Assembly: GCA_019671135.1 (NCBI GenBank)
Contig: JAHRHY010000014.1
Location: forward strand, 494,001-558,000
From: Linnemannia hyalina
Taxonomy: Eukaryota; Mortierellomycota; Mortierellomycetes; Mortierellales; Mortierellaceae
Length of the DNA stretch: 64,000 nucleotides
Direction of reading: 5' to 3'
Below, piece by piece: positions 47,596 through 59,375 of the stretch. Numbering within the stretch: the first letter of the stretch is position 1; each line of letters starts with the position of its first letter. The position numbers and the translations under genes were made by a program. The notes under the pieces were generated by a model, which made no database searches, was not told the origin of the DNA, and saw only the letters and a list, made by a program, of their open reading frames with translations.

Positions 47596-50500
47596 ATGAC
47601 GACTGCACAACTCTCGATTTCATCCGTCAACTCCATGGGCTCCCCGATTCCTCAACACGGCCACATGGCCTACAGCAGCCGCCACAACAACAACAGCCAT
47701 TCCAACAACAATAGCAACAGAAGCTCCTATCACTCTCTATCTGGCTCTGCGCCCAATTCCCCAACACTCTCTCAACATTACAACCAACATCATCACCATC
47801 ACAGCAGCCACTACAGCCACCACAGCTATAGTAATGATAGTAGCAACCAACACCACAATAACTCTTCGTCGTCTTATACGAGCATGCCACTACAAAGCGG
47901 TGAATCCCGGCGGACGACTGGTCCAGCAAGTGGTCTGTCATCGTCCTATCCAGCAGCATCTTCGGAGCTCCGTCCAAGGGAACACACGGCCGAGCCACGC
48001 AGCCAAGGATATACCCATAACAATAGCCAATACCCGCCAACACCAGTAACTTATCACGCTCAACCACACTACTCCAACCATCCCGGATCACGGTCAAGCT
48101 GGGCTGGGTACAGCAGCAGTAGTAGAGAAGAACAAGAGTCTAGTTTCTCTTTGACGTCGACAACAGCCGCAGGAACGACAGCAGGAGCCCCTTATTTTCG
48201 GAGGAGCGTACACCATGATCCGCAGGATGATTACCATCACTCACCACAGCATGGAACTTATATCCCTCCGCCTTCTTCGTCGTCGTCGTCGGCAATTGGA
48301 CATCAGGAGTATCGGACCAACAACAGCAGTAGCAATAGTCTTGACGAGTTGCATCATCCCTACAGTAGCAGCAACAGCAATAACTATCATCAGAAGCGCG
48401 AGGGATCCTTCTCAGAAAACCACTATCAGAATTGTTCTGGTCAGGATGGCTACCCTGCTGACCCCTACAACGACCGAGAACGTGGAGAAGGATATGAGTC
48501 TGGTGGAGCAGCAGCAGCAGCGAGCAACGGTGGCGAAGGTGGCGAGAGCGCTGGTGATAGTGGCGGTAAGCATCGCAACAACTCGGTCTCGTCGAACGCC
48601 AGTCAATCAAGCTCATCCTCCCTGTCGCACTATCACCCTCATATGAGCGGGAACAAGCATCCCTGCAAGTTCCCGACCTGCGGCTGGAGCTTCAAGCGGT
48701 ACGAGCATCTGAAGCGACACATGCTTGTCCATACCAAGGAGCGAGCCTTTGTCTGTGATTATCATGGCTGTGAGAAGTCTTTCAGTCGGTCGGACAACTT
48801 TTCAGCGCACTTGAGGACTCATTCCAAGAAGTCGGCAGCTGCTGCAGCTGCTGTGGCGGCGGGGACGACGACGGCGCATATTAGGCGGTTTGAGAGACAG
48901 CAACAGCAGATGACGGAGGCAGCAGCAACAGGGGGACCAGGAAGTGGAGACAGGTCGATGATGATTGACCCGATCCGGACCAACTTTCCAAACAGCTCGA
49001 CGTCGGCTTTGGTGTCTTCGGGACCTTCAGAAAGGAGGGGTGGTTCTGGAGACAGTGGGGCTGATCACGCGCATCATCGGCATAGCATTGCTGGGTACCC
49101 CAGTTACTCAGGTGGATCTCGGTCACCGTTGCAAATGCAGAACATTTATTCTCATGGTCTCCCTACTCCTGGTAAGATATGAGAACCCTGACACCTATTT
49201 CTTGTATTGTTTTCTAAGAGCAATGAATTCAATATTAACTTCTTCCCTCTCGTTTCCTTAATTAGTGACGAACCATGGACCCAACAGCGCAACGACAAAG
49301 TCGGTCAGGAACTCATACTGTGGTCCATCCTCCGCCACTTCCGACGATCCGGCGCCCTCGGAGTATGATCAGCAGAAGCAGCAACCAAAATCCGCGACAT
49401 CGTCATCGTCAGTCTTCTCGTTTAGACTTCCGTCAGAACAGCATCAACAGCAGCAGTACCACAAGCGAAGCTCATCCTCCGGCATGCATCCACTGGATTC
49501 TCCCACCACGCCTACAACAACAACATGGCCTACGAATCCTACTCCAGGCGCTACTGGTACGGTGGATGGGATTGTGCCAAAGTTCAACACCATCAAGCTA
49601 GATCTCAAGTCTGTCACCAATAATCCTGAAGACTCGCCGTCCTCTCAGCGACAATACCAGAACTATCATCACCATAAGCAGTACCAGCAGCAGCAGAGAC
49701 GGCGATTCTCGAGCCCTGAGGCCAAGGATGATGTAGAGTTGAAACGCTCAGGTTCTGTCCGCCCTGGGTCTTCAAGCCCTTACCCATACCACCACCACCA
49801 GCGTCACCAACAGCAACACCGGTACAGCAGTGGCAGCATCCATTCTGGCGGGTTCAAGTCTGAGGAGCATGATGAAGATCATCTTTCTCAACGACGTGAG
49901 TCGAGCCCAGGTCTTGGTCGTGAGCACGAGGACGATGATGAGCGACACTATGAGGAATCAGCGTCGTCGGACACTGTCACGGGGTACGAGCGCCCGAACC
50001 CGAACCCCAATGGCGAGTCCCCCGTCTTGGCTTCTCGTGGCGCACACCATCCTGCTGGAAATGACGAGATGGAGACTGTCAAGTATGAGCAACAACCGTC
50101 ATCGGCGATGGGCTTTCCGGCATCCATCTCGTCGCACTTCACGCCCGCCCACAAAAGTGGCGACAACAAGCCCAGCTCTTCGCGTCCAGGTTCTCCATCC
50201 ATTGGCGATCTCCAGGAGGGCGCGTTGAAGAGCAGTAACGGTGATGGGCGTGGTCTGTCATCGTCATCTTCCAATTCTTCGCTCGTCTCTGCCAACAGAC
50301 GGCCATCCTCATCTTCTGCGGTCCACATGTCGGGGTCGTACCAACATTTGAACGGATCCGTCTCACCACCCAGGAGCAACTCAGAATCTTACTCAGGATC
50401 TGTCGCCATGGATGAGGATGGTAACCCGTTGCACCCTCAACACCGTCACCATCCAGGATATCACCACTCCCAGCACCACGGAGGAGGGTTTGGCGATTAT

Positions 50501-51272
50501 GATCGTGCCGGCGGGTACCCGCCATCACCCCGCTTGCACTACGGACCTTCTTCGTCGTCTTCATATTATCCTCCACAGCACTACGGTGGGCCATTTTCGT
50601 CGTCATCCATGAACGGAGGAGGTTACTCGAGTCACCATCACCACCAGTACCCCTCTTACCATTCACAGCAGCAGCCACCGTACCCGATGGAGGAATCGGG
50701 ATCATACCACCATGGCCATCCCGGTCACCCCAGTCACCATGGTCACCACAACATGCCTCCAATACCTCCCAGCTCGTTATCCTCTCACGTCCAACAACAA
50801 CAGCAATCACAGCCTCCACCACTGCAGGCGGCACAAAGAGTCGCAACTTCGGGATCCGGCATCGGTTCCGGTATTGGTAGCAGCACGATAGGAGGAGGAG
50901 GAGGAGGTAGAGTGAGGGGTATGACCTCATCCGCCAAGAACCACTGTTGCCCAGTCTCGGGGTGCATGAAACGGTTCAAGCGTTTGGAGCACCTGAAGCG
51001 CCATACAAAGACTCATACACTTGAACGGCCTTTTGCTTGTTTGACCGCTGGGTGTAACAAGCGGTTCTCGCGTTCTGATAACCTCTGTAAGTATCGTTTC
51101 CTCGGTTTTGATTTCGTTTAGTGGCGTTGCTATCAGACCGCATGAGCTTGTGAATTAACATTGACTTTTTGATTTGTTTTTTTTTGTTCTCGTCGTTTGT
51201 TTAGCACAACATATCAAGACGCACCAGCGCCAATTGATGAGCAAGATCCACTGGAAGCAGCGATCTATGTAA
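47596..51272 (+). CDS. C2H2 zinc-finger transcription factor with two finger pairs (ZnF-B)
   Basis: Three exons: 47596-49171, 49266-51086 and 51205-51272, all phase-1 joins, giving 1154 aa. Finger pair 1 is at about 355-412 (CKFPTCGWSFKRYEHLKRH, then CDYHGCEKSFSRSDNFSAH). Finger pair 2 is at about 1085-1140 ([19 protein letters not shown], then CLTAGCNKRFSRSDNL|SQH). The final intron falls after the RSDNL leucine exactly as in ZnF-A, and the ending QHIKTHQRQ matches. The rest is disordered, rich in Ser, His, Tyr and Gln. KFNTIKLDLKSV and PNPNGESP motifs are shared with ZnF-A. It is a nuclear DNA-binding regulator by family; targets are unknown. The start context is weak (C at -3) and a TATAAAT lies only 5 bp upstream, so Met14 (47635) or Met24 (47665) could be used. 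R-R-E-S and other kinase-type sites are present. Confidence 0.9.
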
Positions 51273-51620
51273 AAACAGCAACCACCACCACCACCACCTC
51301 AATGACAACACAAATGTATAGTCTCGCATTATCCACCTCTCTCCCGTCATTTTTTCTTCCTTTTTCTTTTCTTTCGTAGAAGTGTGCTTCATTCTCTCTT
51401 CTTTTTCTTCCCCTCTTTTTCTTTCTCTCTTCTTTTCTTTCTCTCACTTGTTTGCTCGTCTTTCCAACCACATGTATCTATAGTCCCTTCTTACTTTTGA
51501 TGTTTTTCCTTTGCTTTCTTGCTTTTGCTACTTCCAATGTCCATACCACTCGCTTATTGCTGCTCTGTACTCATAATCACATATCCATACTTTTTCTTTA
51601 CCACCCTCACCTACTTTCGT

Positions 51621-51626
51621 AATAAA
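51621..51626 (+). terminator. Polyadenylation signal AATAAA of ZnF-B
   Basis: AATAAA about 350 bp after the ZnF-B stop codon. Confidence 0.5.
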
Positions 51627-51714
51627 TCTCAACTACTCCCGCACCTTTCAATACACGATTTGCTGCGACCCTCCCAACATTGCTAGTTTGAAATAACAGG
51701 TACGAAAAGCAAAG

Positions 51715-51720
51715 TTTATT
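51715..51720 (-). terminator. Polyadenylation signal AATAAA of the J-protein
   Basis: AATAAA on the minus strand, about 154 bp after the J-protein stop codon. The two converging 3' UTRs end within about 90 bp of each other. Confidence 0.5.
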
Positions 51721-51873
51721 CCTTTCCATGTCGTTTGATAGTAGATGGTGGACGTTAGATGGCGAGTAGTGAACGGTAGATGGTAGATGGAGAGCAGCAA
51801 AGAGCGTTGATGTTGAAGGCACGCAAGGAAACCAAAAAGCATTCGCGTTTTCGTTGAGGTTTGATATCAATGC

Positions 51874-54005
51874 TCAGTCTCGATTATATCTAGATTGCTC
51901 TGGAGAATTTGATCCGCGAAGTCCTATCAACAACAGTAGCCGTACGAAAGGGGGAAAAAAAAATGAGGGACCGTCAGTAAATTGTACAAAGGCCGGCTCT
52001 TGCAAAAGAAGAGAGCAAAACGTCCAGAAACTTACTTTGACCGTTTCCCATGTGTGGGTGGTAGAGATCCGGTTCATCGTAGTTAAAATAGCCACCCCGC
52101 TCCTGTGTCACTCCCGCGTAACGTCCCGCTCTAGTTCCAGTTCCAGTGGTAGCTTCTCGTCCGCCGCTGCCGCGTTGTTGTCGAGAACGCCGGTGCTCTG
52201 ACAAGGTCTCATACAAGATCTCATCATCGTCATCATCATCCAAGAACACCGTCTCAGTCCTGACTTCCGGACGAGCTGCTGACGATGCTGTCCCTTGGTA
52301 CTGGTTCCGATCTCGACTCGCCCTCCGCGCGGAAGAATCCGCCCCCTCACCCCTACCACCAAGTCGATATCCGCCTGAGGAACCTCCGCCGCCGTCAGTA
52401 TGTGAGCTTCTACCACCGCGATCACGACTTCTGTTGGAAGATCCTTGAGTATTATCATCGTCGTCATGGATGATAATCGGTTGCTGTCCAGCAGAGCCCT
52501 GCTCCTGCCTGACCGTCGGTTGTGCTTGCTCCTCGATCGCAGTTGCAACGCCATTTACAAATGTCTCCCGAGTCCCGTCCGGATTATCGACCGTCGTCGT
52601 CGTAACACCCTGCGCATCGGTCACCTCGGTCACCGTTGTCCGTTTCCCGTTCACAATCGTCGTCCTTGTCGATGTCCGACTCCCACTACCTCCCACTGTT
52701 GATGAAGAAGAAGACGAACTTGTCGTAAATCCTCCTCTATTGCCATTGGATCCAAACATGGTGAACGGACTAGACCTCGAACCAGTTCCGGACCACTGCG
52801 ACTGCGACTGTGTTTGGGTCTGGTTAGCGAACGGAGACGTCGAAAACAACGTTGGTCTCTGCTGCTGCTGTTGTTGTTGTTGCCCTCCACGCTGGAAAGG
52901 GTCCCGGTCTCCAAAAGCCGAATTGAAAAAAGCGTCATGATGTTGTTGATGGAATCCATGGTCGTGCATGAAATCCGGCGGGAAACCCGGTCCATGTCCG
53001 CGTGAGAACCCACCACCACCGCTAAACATCGATCCCATATGTTGGTCAAACAGGTTGCGCATATGTCTCTGCTGGTGATCCGCGAAGAAGGCTTGATCTA
53101 TTAAGTGTTCGAGAAGATAAGGTGAAGGTACATATGGTCAGTTTCGATTAATGCTCAGATGGACTTGTGGTGATGCTCCGCCAAATGTAGAGTATGTATC
53201 CCATTCCTTGGTGTCGATCATAGTTTGTCAACAGACATTGGGGGTTTGCCCTCTCGAAACATAACAAAAACTAGTGTGGTTCGCCAAGAACAAAATGGAA
53301 ATTTCGAGAACAAAAGAAACAAGTAATCACGCGTAATTCACCTCCAGAGAAAATATCGTGCAATGTGGCATGGTTGCCTCCAAAAACACTCTCAATAGAA
53401 TACGGTTGCTGTGGTGTTGAAAAAATAGGCGAAGGCGATGAGGCTGAGAAGAACCCACCATGAAAACCACCAGCACCTGCTGGTACACCAAAGGACGAAA
53501 AGAAGGGCGGGTCAAATCCGAATCCAAAGTCCTGAGGACGCCCAGGAGCCTGTGATGGATGTCCTCCGTGCGGGAAAAATCCTGAAAGGTCCGGCTGTGG
53601 ATTAGGATCACCCCCTGCCTTGACGCCTTCGTATCCATATCGATCGTAGAGTTCCCGCTTCTTGTCTACACGTTCAGGGGTGTTCAAGAAGAAGTATTAG
53701 TCAGCCAGTCCAGAGTATCACCTTCGGGTAAAAGTGAACAGAAACAACCAAAAAAAAAAAAAAAAAAAAGGTGAGAGCAATGAGAAGGAGGGCAAGGTAC
53801 CGTCGAAGAGGACGTCGTAGGCTTCGCTGATGAGCTGAAAGTGCTGGGAGGCTTCCTCCTTCATGTGCGGCTTCATCTTGTCAGGGTGGAAGAGTAGGGC
53901 TTGTTTACGGTAAGCCTTACGAACGTCGTCTTTGGAGGCGCCTGGTTCGAGGCAGAGGAGTTCATAGTAGTTGGGCTTGTCGTTCTGTTGGTCTCCGTTG
54001 CTCAT
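51874..54005 (-). CDS. DNAJB6-like J-domain co-chaperone
   Basis: Four exons: 54005-53801, 53665-53342, 53097-52036 and 51923-51874, giving 546 aa. The J-domain spans residues 12-79 with YYELL at its start, HPD at 40-42 and KKRELYDRYG at its end. A Gly/Phe/Pro-rich region follows, with SGDQAFFADH across the second junction. There is no zinc-finger or canonical DnaJ C-terminal domain. Instead a Q-run and Ser/Thr-rich region precede VNGKRTTVTEVTDAQG and DNPDGTRETFVNG. That VNGKR...TV/E-rich pattern resembles DNAJB2/B6-type proteins, which hold Hsp70 clients and suppress amyloid formation. The Asp/Ser/Arg-rich C-terminal half is disordered. The last 16-codon exon is the least certain: a nearer AG would make an intron of only 37 nt. 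The donor of intron 2 is GTGAAT, weaker than usual. It is divergent from the Cys-rich gene and only 5 kb from an HSPA12-like Hsp70. Confidence 0.85.
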
Positions 54006-54806
54006 TGTTGTAGTTGTTCCAAGAAAAGAATAAGAAGAGGGGGTTTGGGTTGGTCCTTTTCTGTGGCTCTCGGGTAAACGCGTTTAGTTCTGTAGTGAGA
54101 GAGCGTGAATGAGGGGAGTGGTTATGAGTTTTGTTCTTTAGTTCCGAGTCGTTTCCTATTCCTGTGTATGGCTGTAGTCCGGTAGAGAGTGTTTCCTGTA
54201 CGGTTGTTGTTGTTGTTGTTGTTGTTGGTGGTGTATGAATGTAATGGAATGCAGTTGGGGGTGCGAGCCGAGGACAGGAATAGAGAGAAAAGAAAAAAAA
54301 AAAAAGGCAAAGGTATGAAGCACAGGAGGGAAACAAAAGTATAAAAATTTCAAGTGAAGCAAAGCAGGACCAACCAACAACGACAGGCCCGACAGTCCCA
54401 CTCAATGCAGTCACCTTAATTCACTTTGTCACCCTTTCTTGTCCTTTTGATCCTTGACCCATTTTGCCCACACCTGAAATTCTTCTTCTCTTCTCCCTTC
54501 ATTCTTTCCCTTTCCCTTTCCTTTTCCCTTTCCTCTCTTTACTTCCTGCCCCTTTCCCCCCTCCCCCTCTACACCCTCCCTTCTTCCTCCCTCGTCTGAC
54601 CGACACCGCGCTCACTCGCGTGTCCTCCATTCTTCTTCGCTTTTTTACTTTGTCTGACTGAACCCCCCCTGTGCTTGTACTTCTACCTCGTTCTTCTCTC
54701 CGCTTTAAATATTCTCATCTTAACGACATAAACACACATACACACGCTTTTGTCATCAACTTTGTTTTCTTTTCGTTATCTTGACATCGTTCATCTCCTT
54801 CTAACA
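54006..54806. promoter_or_regulatory. Shared divergent promoter region, J-protein / Cys-rich protein
   Basis: 800 bp between two diverging start codons. It contains a (GTT)7-8 run at about 54204-54228. A TATAAAAA on the plus strand lies at 54340-54347. A TTTAAATA at 54704-54711 could serve the plus-strand gene. The last 300 bp are pyrimidine-rich on the plus strand. I found no convincing heat-shock element by eye. Confidence 0.4.
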
Positions 54807-56006
54807 ATGCGGACACCAATAACGTCAAACTGGATGAAGACCATGCTGGCCATGGCTCTCATCACCTTCGCTGTCGCTCAATCACCCGCCATCCCTCCAC
54901 ACCAACGACAGGCCGGAGTATCTTCCCTTTCTTCTGCAGACGTTACACCCACGCCCACCTTTAATGCTTCAACTACCTCTTCAATAACAACAACGTCAAC
55001 AACAGCAGCCACAGAAACAACAGCGACAACGACAACGACAGCAGTAACGATCGCTCCTATAGCACCAGAGCAAACACCCGGTCCAGCAGTCAATATCTTC
55101 CCCCCAGGAACCGTCAACTGTCTCGAATTCCCCTATTGCGCAGAGGACGCAGATTGCTTCGTCTTCAGCGACAGCCTCGTCTGCCTCAAGAAAGCCCTCA
55201 ACTGGGGTTATGTCCTCTCAAGGAACAGCTCTGGAATCCCGTCCGTCCCCGGCTGGTCGGGCCGTCGATCTCAAGTGAACGACGACTGCACCCTCTTTCA
55301 GATGCCCAGGAGCGACGACAAGCCTGGCCTGGCCCTGATGGTTTACGATCTGATCCGCGATACCCTCCCCAAGGATCTTTTGCTTTCTCGCTATGACCAG
55401 GTGACTACCAACTGGTATACCCTCTTCTCCAATTGCGAACCCCATCTAACCTGTTTGAAGGGCAAGTGCCAACCGAGACCCACCCTCGGCCAGAGTTGTA
55501 CCTCGTCCTGGCAATGTAATGCTCTCGCCCTAGGTTTGAACGAGAACAATGCGCCCATCCCTTCGTCCAATACCTCCGAGGTGCGCTGCGAGTACGATGG
55601 TGGCGACAAGTCTGTCAATACTACCTGTCAATTGATCAAGCGGGAAACGAACCAAGGCGGGAGCGGGTTCCTTATCTGGTATGTCTTTGTCCCCTTGGCC
55701 GTCCTTGCCGTCATCGGATACTTTGGCTGGGCGATCTACCGGCGCTACAAGAACGAGCAAAAGCATGGCAAATGGAAGCGAGTTGCCGAAGGTATGTCCT
55801 CTTTTTTTTTCCTCATTGTTGGTTGAACGGGCGAAAGCTTTGTTTGCATTTGAGTGCATTTTTTTTTTTGGCCGAGTCCAACTGGACAACGGATATTTTT
55901 GGTCTGCTGTCTCACTGATACTCATCTGTTGCAAACCCTTGTTACTGTAGACAAGGAGGACAACAGGAATAACTACCCACTCGAGGCTTATGAAGATATC
56001 CACTAG
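54807..56006 (+). CDS. Type I membrane protein with Cys-rich ectodomain
   Basis: Two exons, 54807-55791 and 55951-56006, 346 aa. The start ATG (A at -3) begins a signal peptide (MLAMALITFAVA, probable cleavage near residue 24). It is followed by a Thr/Ser-rich stretch likely to be O-glycosylated (about 45-95), then a Cys-rich ectodomain. The ectodomain has CLEFPYC, DADC, CLKGKC, SCTSSWQC and later single Cys, several N-x-S/T sequons, and one transmembrane helix (about 288-311). A basic stop-transfer (RRYKNEQKHGKWKR) leads to a short cytosolic tail ending YPLEAYEDIH. The pattern suggests a disulphide-knotted cell-surface protein. No named family was recognised. An AATAAA signal follows at 56128. 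Confidence 0.85.
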
Positions 56007-56477
56007 ACGCCACATCACACACCATTGGATCCCAGCGCCCGTTTCACTTTTGCTGCTGCATTCGAACCCTAAAGCACACATACCCCTCACACCTTCCTTC
56101 CCCACTCACTCACTCACTCTCCTTTCTAATAAAACCGCCTATCTACTCTTTATTCTTGTTCAATCAATGGACGACGCACTCCCGATGCGATTGCTTCATG
56201 ATATTCCTTTCCTCTTCCCTCTTTACAAAATGAATTCGAGTTCAAACAAATATCTGGCAAGGCCGCCAGGGGTCAAGACAAACTGCAAAATGGTTCAACC
56301 CCTGACCTTTCGTCTCTCTTTGGCAAATGGGCCATTAAGCCAAGAGTGACTGTTAATTAATGATCAAAGCCACCCGCAATGTTTTGTTGAGCCAACCAAC
56401 CGAGAGCGTTATTTTTTTTTCTTTTTTTTTTTTTGTTGGTTCCTCCTCTCTCATCACTCCTCCTTCCCCTTCACATA
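56007..56477. other. Tandem intergenic region upstream of DBP3
   Basis: It contains the 3' UTR of the Cys-rich gene and the DBP3 promoter/leader, with a T-rich run at about 56410-56432. No gene or clear TATA box seen. Confidence 0.5.
56128..56133 (+). terminator. Polyadenylation signal AATAAA of the Cys-rich gene
   Basis: AATAAA about 122 bp after the stop codon. Confidence 0.5.
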
Positions 56478-58304
56478 ATGCCCTCCACCACCATGTCTGT
56501 GACAAACGACAAAAAGTCAAAGAAGGACAAGAAGGAAAAGGTCGCCGCCGCCGCTGCCTCCTCTGACGTCGAGGACGCTTCCGCTGTGACTAAGAAGGAG
56601 AAGAAAAACAAGAAGGAAAAGAAGGACAAGAAGGACAAGAAGGAGAAGAAGGAAAAGAAGGAAAAGCGCAAGGCTGACGACGACAACAACAGTGACAACG
56701 ATTCCACCGCCACTTCGACCACCACCGCCACTACCGAAGACGCACCCGTCATCAAGAAGCTCAAGGTCATCGAGGTCGCCCAACCCTTGAAGGCCACCGT
56801 TGTCTCTGGAACGACCCCCACGACCGGAGGACTCGTCAAGTCCTTCTACAACGTCTCGACCAACAAGACAACCAAGGAGCAGGCCCGCGAGTTCTACAAG
56901 GAGAACACCATCGAGGTTTCGGGTGACCAGGACTTTTTGCCCGTCCTCAAGTTTGACGAGGCTGGCTTCAGATCCGAGATGATTGATGTGACCAAGTCCT
57001 TCAAGGCCCCTTCGCCCATTCAGGCTGCTTGCTGGCCTATTGTTCTTTCTGGCCGTGATATCATCGGTATCGCCGAGACTGGGTAAGCCTTTTATATATG
57101 TTTCTATTGTTCTTGTTGAGAAAGGAGGATGTTATAACCATGTATAACTGAAGAACATATTCTAACGTACTCATACTTTAAAACGACAAAATATAGTTCC
57201 GGAAAGACGTTGGCGTTCACTTTGCCTGCTTTGATGCACATCAAGGGACAGAAGGATTTCAATGTCAAGCCCAAGGGTCCTACCGTTCTCGTTGTCTCTC
57301 CTACCCGCGAGTTGGCCATGCAGACGATGGAACAGTGTGTTGCCGCAGGAAAGTCGTCGGGCATCAAGAGTGTTTGCATCTACGGAGGTGTTTCCAAGGA
57401 CGACCAGCGCAAGGCCATTCGCCAGGGCGTTCACATCATTGTCGCCACCCCCGGACGTCTTTTGGATCTTATGGAGGACGGAAGCTGCAACATTGATAAT
57501 GTCTCGTACATGGTTCTGGATGAGGCCGATCGTATGTTGGATACCGGATTCGAGGAGGCGATTCGTTCGATTTTGCGCAAGACCCGCAAGGACCGTCAGA
57601 CATGCATGTTCTCGGCCACCTGGCCAGAGTCTGTCCGCAAGCTTGCCCACGACTTTTTGGACCGCCCCGTCAAGGTGACGATTGGATCGCCCGACCTTGG
57701 AGCATCGTCGAACGTCACCCAGATTGTCGAGGTTCTGGATGACCCCCGCAACAAGGAGCGTCGCCTGTTGGATCTGTTGAAGGATTACCACAAGACCCGC
57801 AAGAACCGCATTCTGATCTTTGCGTTGTACAAGAAGGAGGCTGACCGTATTGAGCAGACTCTGCTGAGGGCCGGATATAAGGTTGGAGGTATCCACGGAG
57901 ACAAGACCCAGAACACGCGCACTGCTGCCTTGGAGGCGTTCAAGAACGGAAGCATCCCTCTGTTGGTGGCAACGGATGTGGCTGCTCGTGGTATTGATAT
58001 TACGGGCATCACACATGTGATCAACGTAACGTTCCCTCTGACGATAGAGGACTATGTCCATCGTATTGGACGTACCGCCCGTGGAGGACAGACCGGAATC
58101 GCGCATACGTTCTTCACCGTGAACGAGAAGGGTCTGAGTGGAGCTTTGATCAACGTGTTGAACGATGCTGGAGTGAAGATCCCCGATGAGCTCCGCAAGT
58201 TTGGAGGCACTGTCAAGAAAAAGGCCCACTCGATCTACGGTGACCACTTCAAGGATATGGGCGATCAGCCCATGAAGGCAGCTACCAAGATCCGCTTCGA
58301 GTAG
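56478..58304 (+). CDS. DBP3: DEAD-box ATP-dependent RNA helicase Dbp3
   Basis: Two exons, 56478-57082 and 57197-58304, 570 aa. The intron splits the Walker A codon run (AETG|SGKT). The N-terminus has a long Lys/Glu block ([17 protein letters not shown]), as in yeast Dbp3. Helicase motifs are all visible: Q-motif SPIQAACWP, motif I AETGSGKT, PTRELA, TPGR, motif II DEAD, SAT, motif [10 protein letters not shown] and motif [10 protein letters not shown]. The C-terminus carries [12 protein letters not shown] and KATKIRFE-type endings typical of Dbp3. The family acts in the nucleolus in early processing of 27S pre-rRNA (A3 cleavage) for the large ribosomal subunit. A second in-frame ATG at 56493 has a better context and could be the start; the difference is five residues. 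Codon use is strongly biased, fitting high expression, and creates long antisense frames that are artefacts. Confidence 0.95.
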
Positions 58305-59375
58305 AGTGGAGTAGATCAACTCCCTCCTTTTTTTATTCCTTTTTGCATCTCCTACATCCATGTCATCCTTCATTATCCATTTTGTACACATACAATAGTT
58401 TTTCTACTAAAAAAATAGAAAACATCTTCCACCAAAACATCTTTCACCATATCTCCTTTATAATGTCTGTGTGTGCACTGTCACTGAATAAGAAAAGAAA
58501 GAAGGAACTAGGTTAAGAGGAAGTTGGTCCAAGTCCAAGGGGCCAGAGTGTCCACGCTATGCCTCTTGACAAGAGCTAAAGGAAAAGAGTCATGAAAAAA
58601 GGCTATTCCATTTGGCTTTTTTTATATTATTGCGAAAAAGATGACGATGTACAGCAGTACAGTACATGTACCTGTGGCGGTGCTCTCTTTTGTTGTTGTG
58701 TCTATCTGCGTGTCGAAAGATGAAAAAAAGTCGCTCTTTCCTCCTGCACTTCAAACCCCGCGGGCGGCGTTATTTTTAGTGAGCAGGCGAGACAGCCTTT
58801 TGACTTCACACACTCCGTCGAAAATCAACAACGCTGTCTGTCGGTGTGTGTTTGTGTGTTTGAGGCTTTGAGGACAGAGTTGCGCCTCGGCCACACGACT
58901 CTCCCTTTTCTTCTCTTTCGCTTCTTCGCTGCTGCTTTGTTATTTATTCTGCTTGTAGCCACTCTTTCTCTTCTCTTCTCTCCTCTTCTTCTTCTTTCTT
59001 CCCTTTCCACTCTTTCCCTCTCCATCCCTCATTCCTATTGTATTATCAATCCACACCTTCCTCTCCCTTCCTTCCTCCCATTACTCATCCTCTTCCTCAG
59101 CCTCATTTTTTTTTTCTTCCTTTCTAATCCACGCGTCATTCTCCTCAGCCCCAACTTTGAAAAAAAAGGTAAAAAAAAAGCTTGCTCGGGAACAGTAGTC
59201 GACACAGGGTACAAGAAAACAAAGACAAAAGCGACCTTCTCACTCACCTCTTTGCCCTTCTTCTTTTCCTTCGTTGTCTGTCCATACGCTCACTTCCTAC
59301 CCCCTTTCTTCTCTTTCACCTGCTTAGACTCTGCAACCTTCCCACTTTCAGCCCTCAGACTCCCTATAAAAAAGT
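58305..59375. other. Intergenic region DBP3 / Hsp70-like
   Basis: The left half holds the DBP3 3' UTR and mixed DNA. From about 58890 to 59375 the plus strand is pyrimidine-rich (leader of the Hsp70-like gene), including a candidate leader intron. No other gene seen. Confidence 0.5.
59169..59327 (+). other. Candidate 5'-UTR intron of the Hsp70-like gene
   Basis: Donor AAAAG|GTAAAA and an acceptor with a very good pyrimidine tract ending CACCTGCTTAG, 48 bp before the ATG. The interval is 159 nt, the usual size here. Signals only. Confidence 0.4.

Larger units (their letters stand above)
51273..51873. other. Convergent 3' ends of ZnF-B and the J-protein
   Basis: Short intergenic region with one polyadenylation signal for each strand and degenerate TAGATGG repeats at about 51740-51795. 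No gene seen. Confidence 0.5.

Noticed and set aside
50139..50930. 263-codon frame on the minus strand
   Set aside because: It is antisense to ZnF-B low-complexity coding sequence and has no independent support.
51985..52035. Alternative acceptor for the last J-protein intron near 51999
   Set aside because: It would give an intron of only 37 nt, far below the sizes seen here. The acceptor at 51924 with a branch-like ACTGAC is preferred.
57171..58391. 406-codon frame on the minus strand
   Set aside because: It lies antisense to DBP3. The codon bias of DBP3 removes stops from the opposite strand. The translation has no domain-like features.
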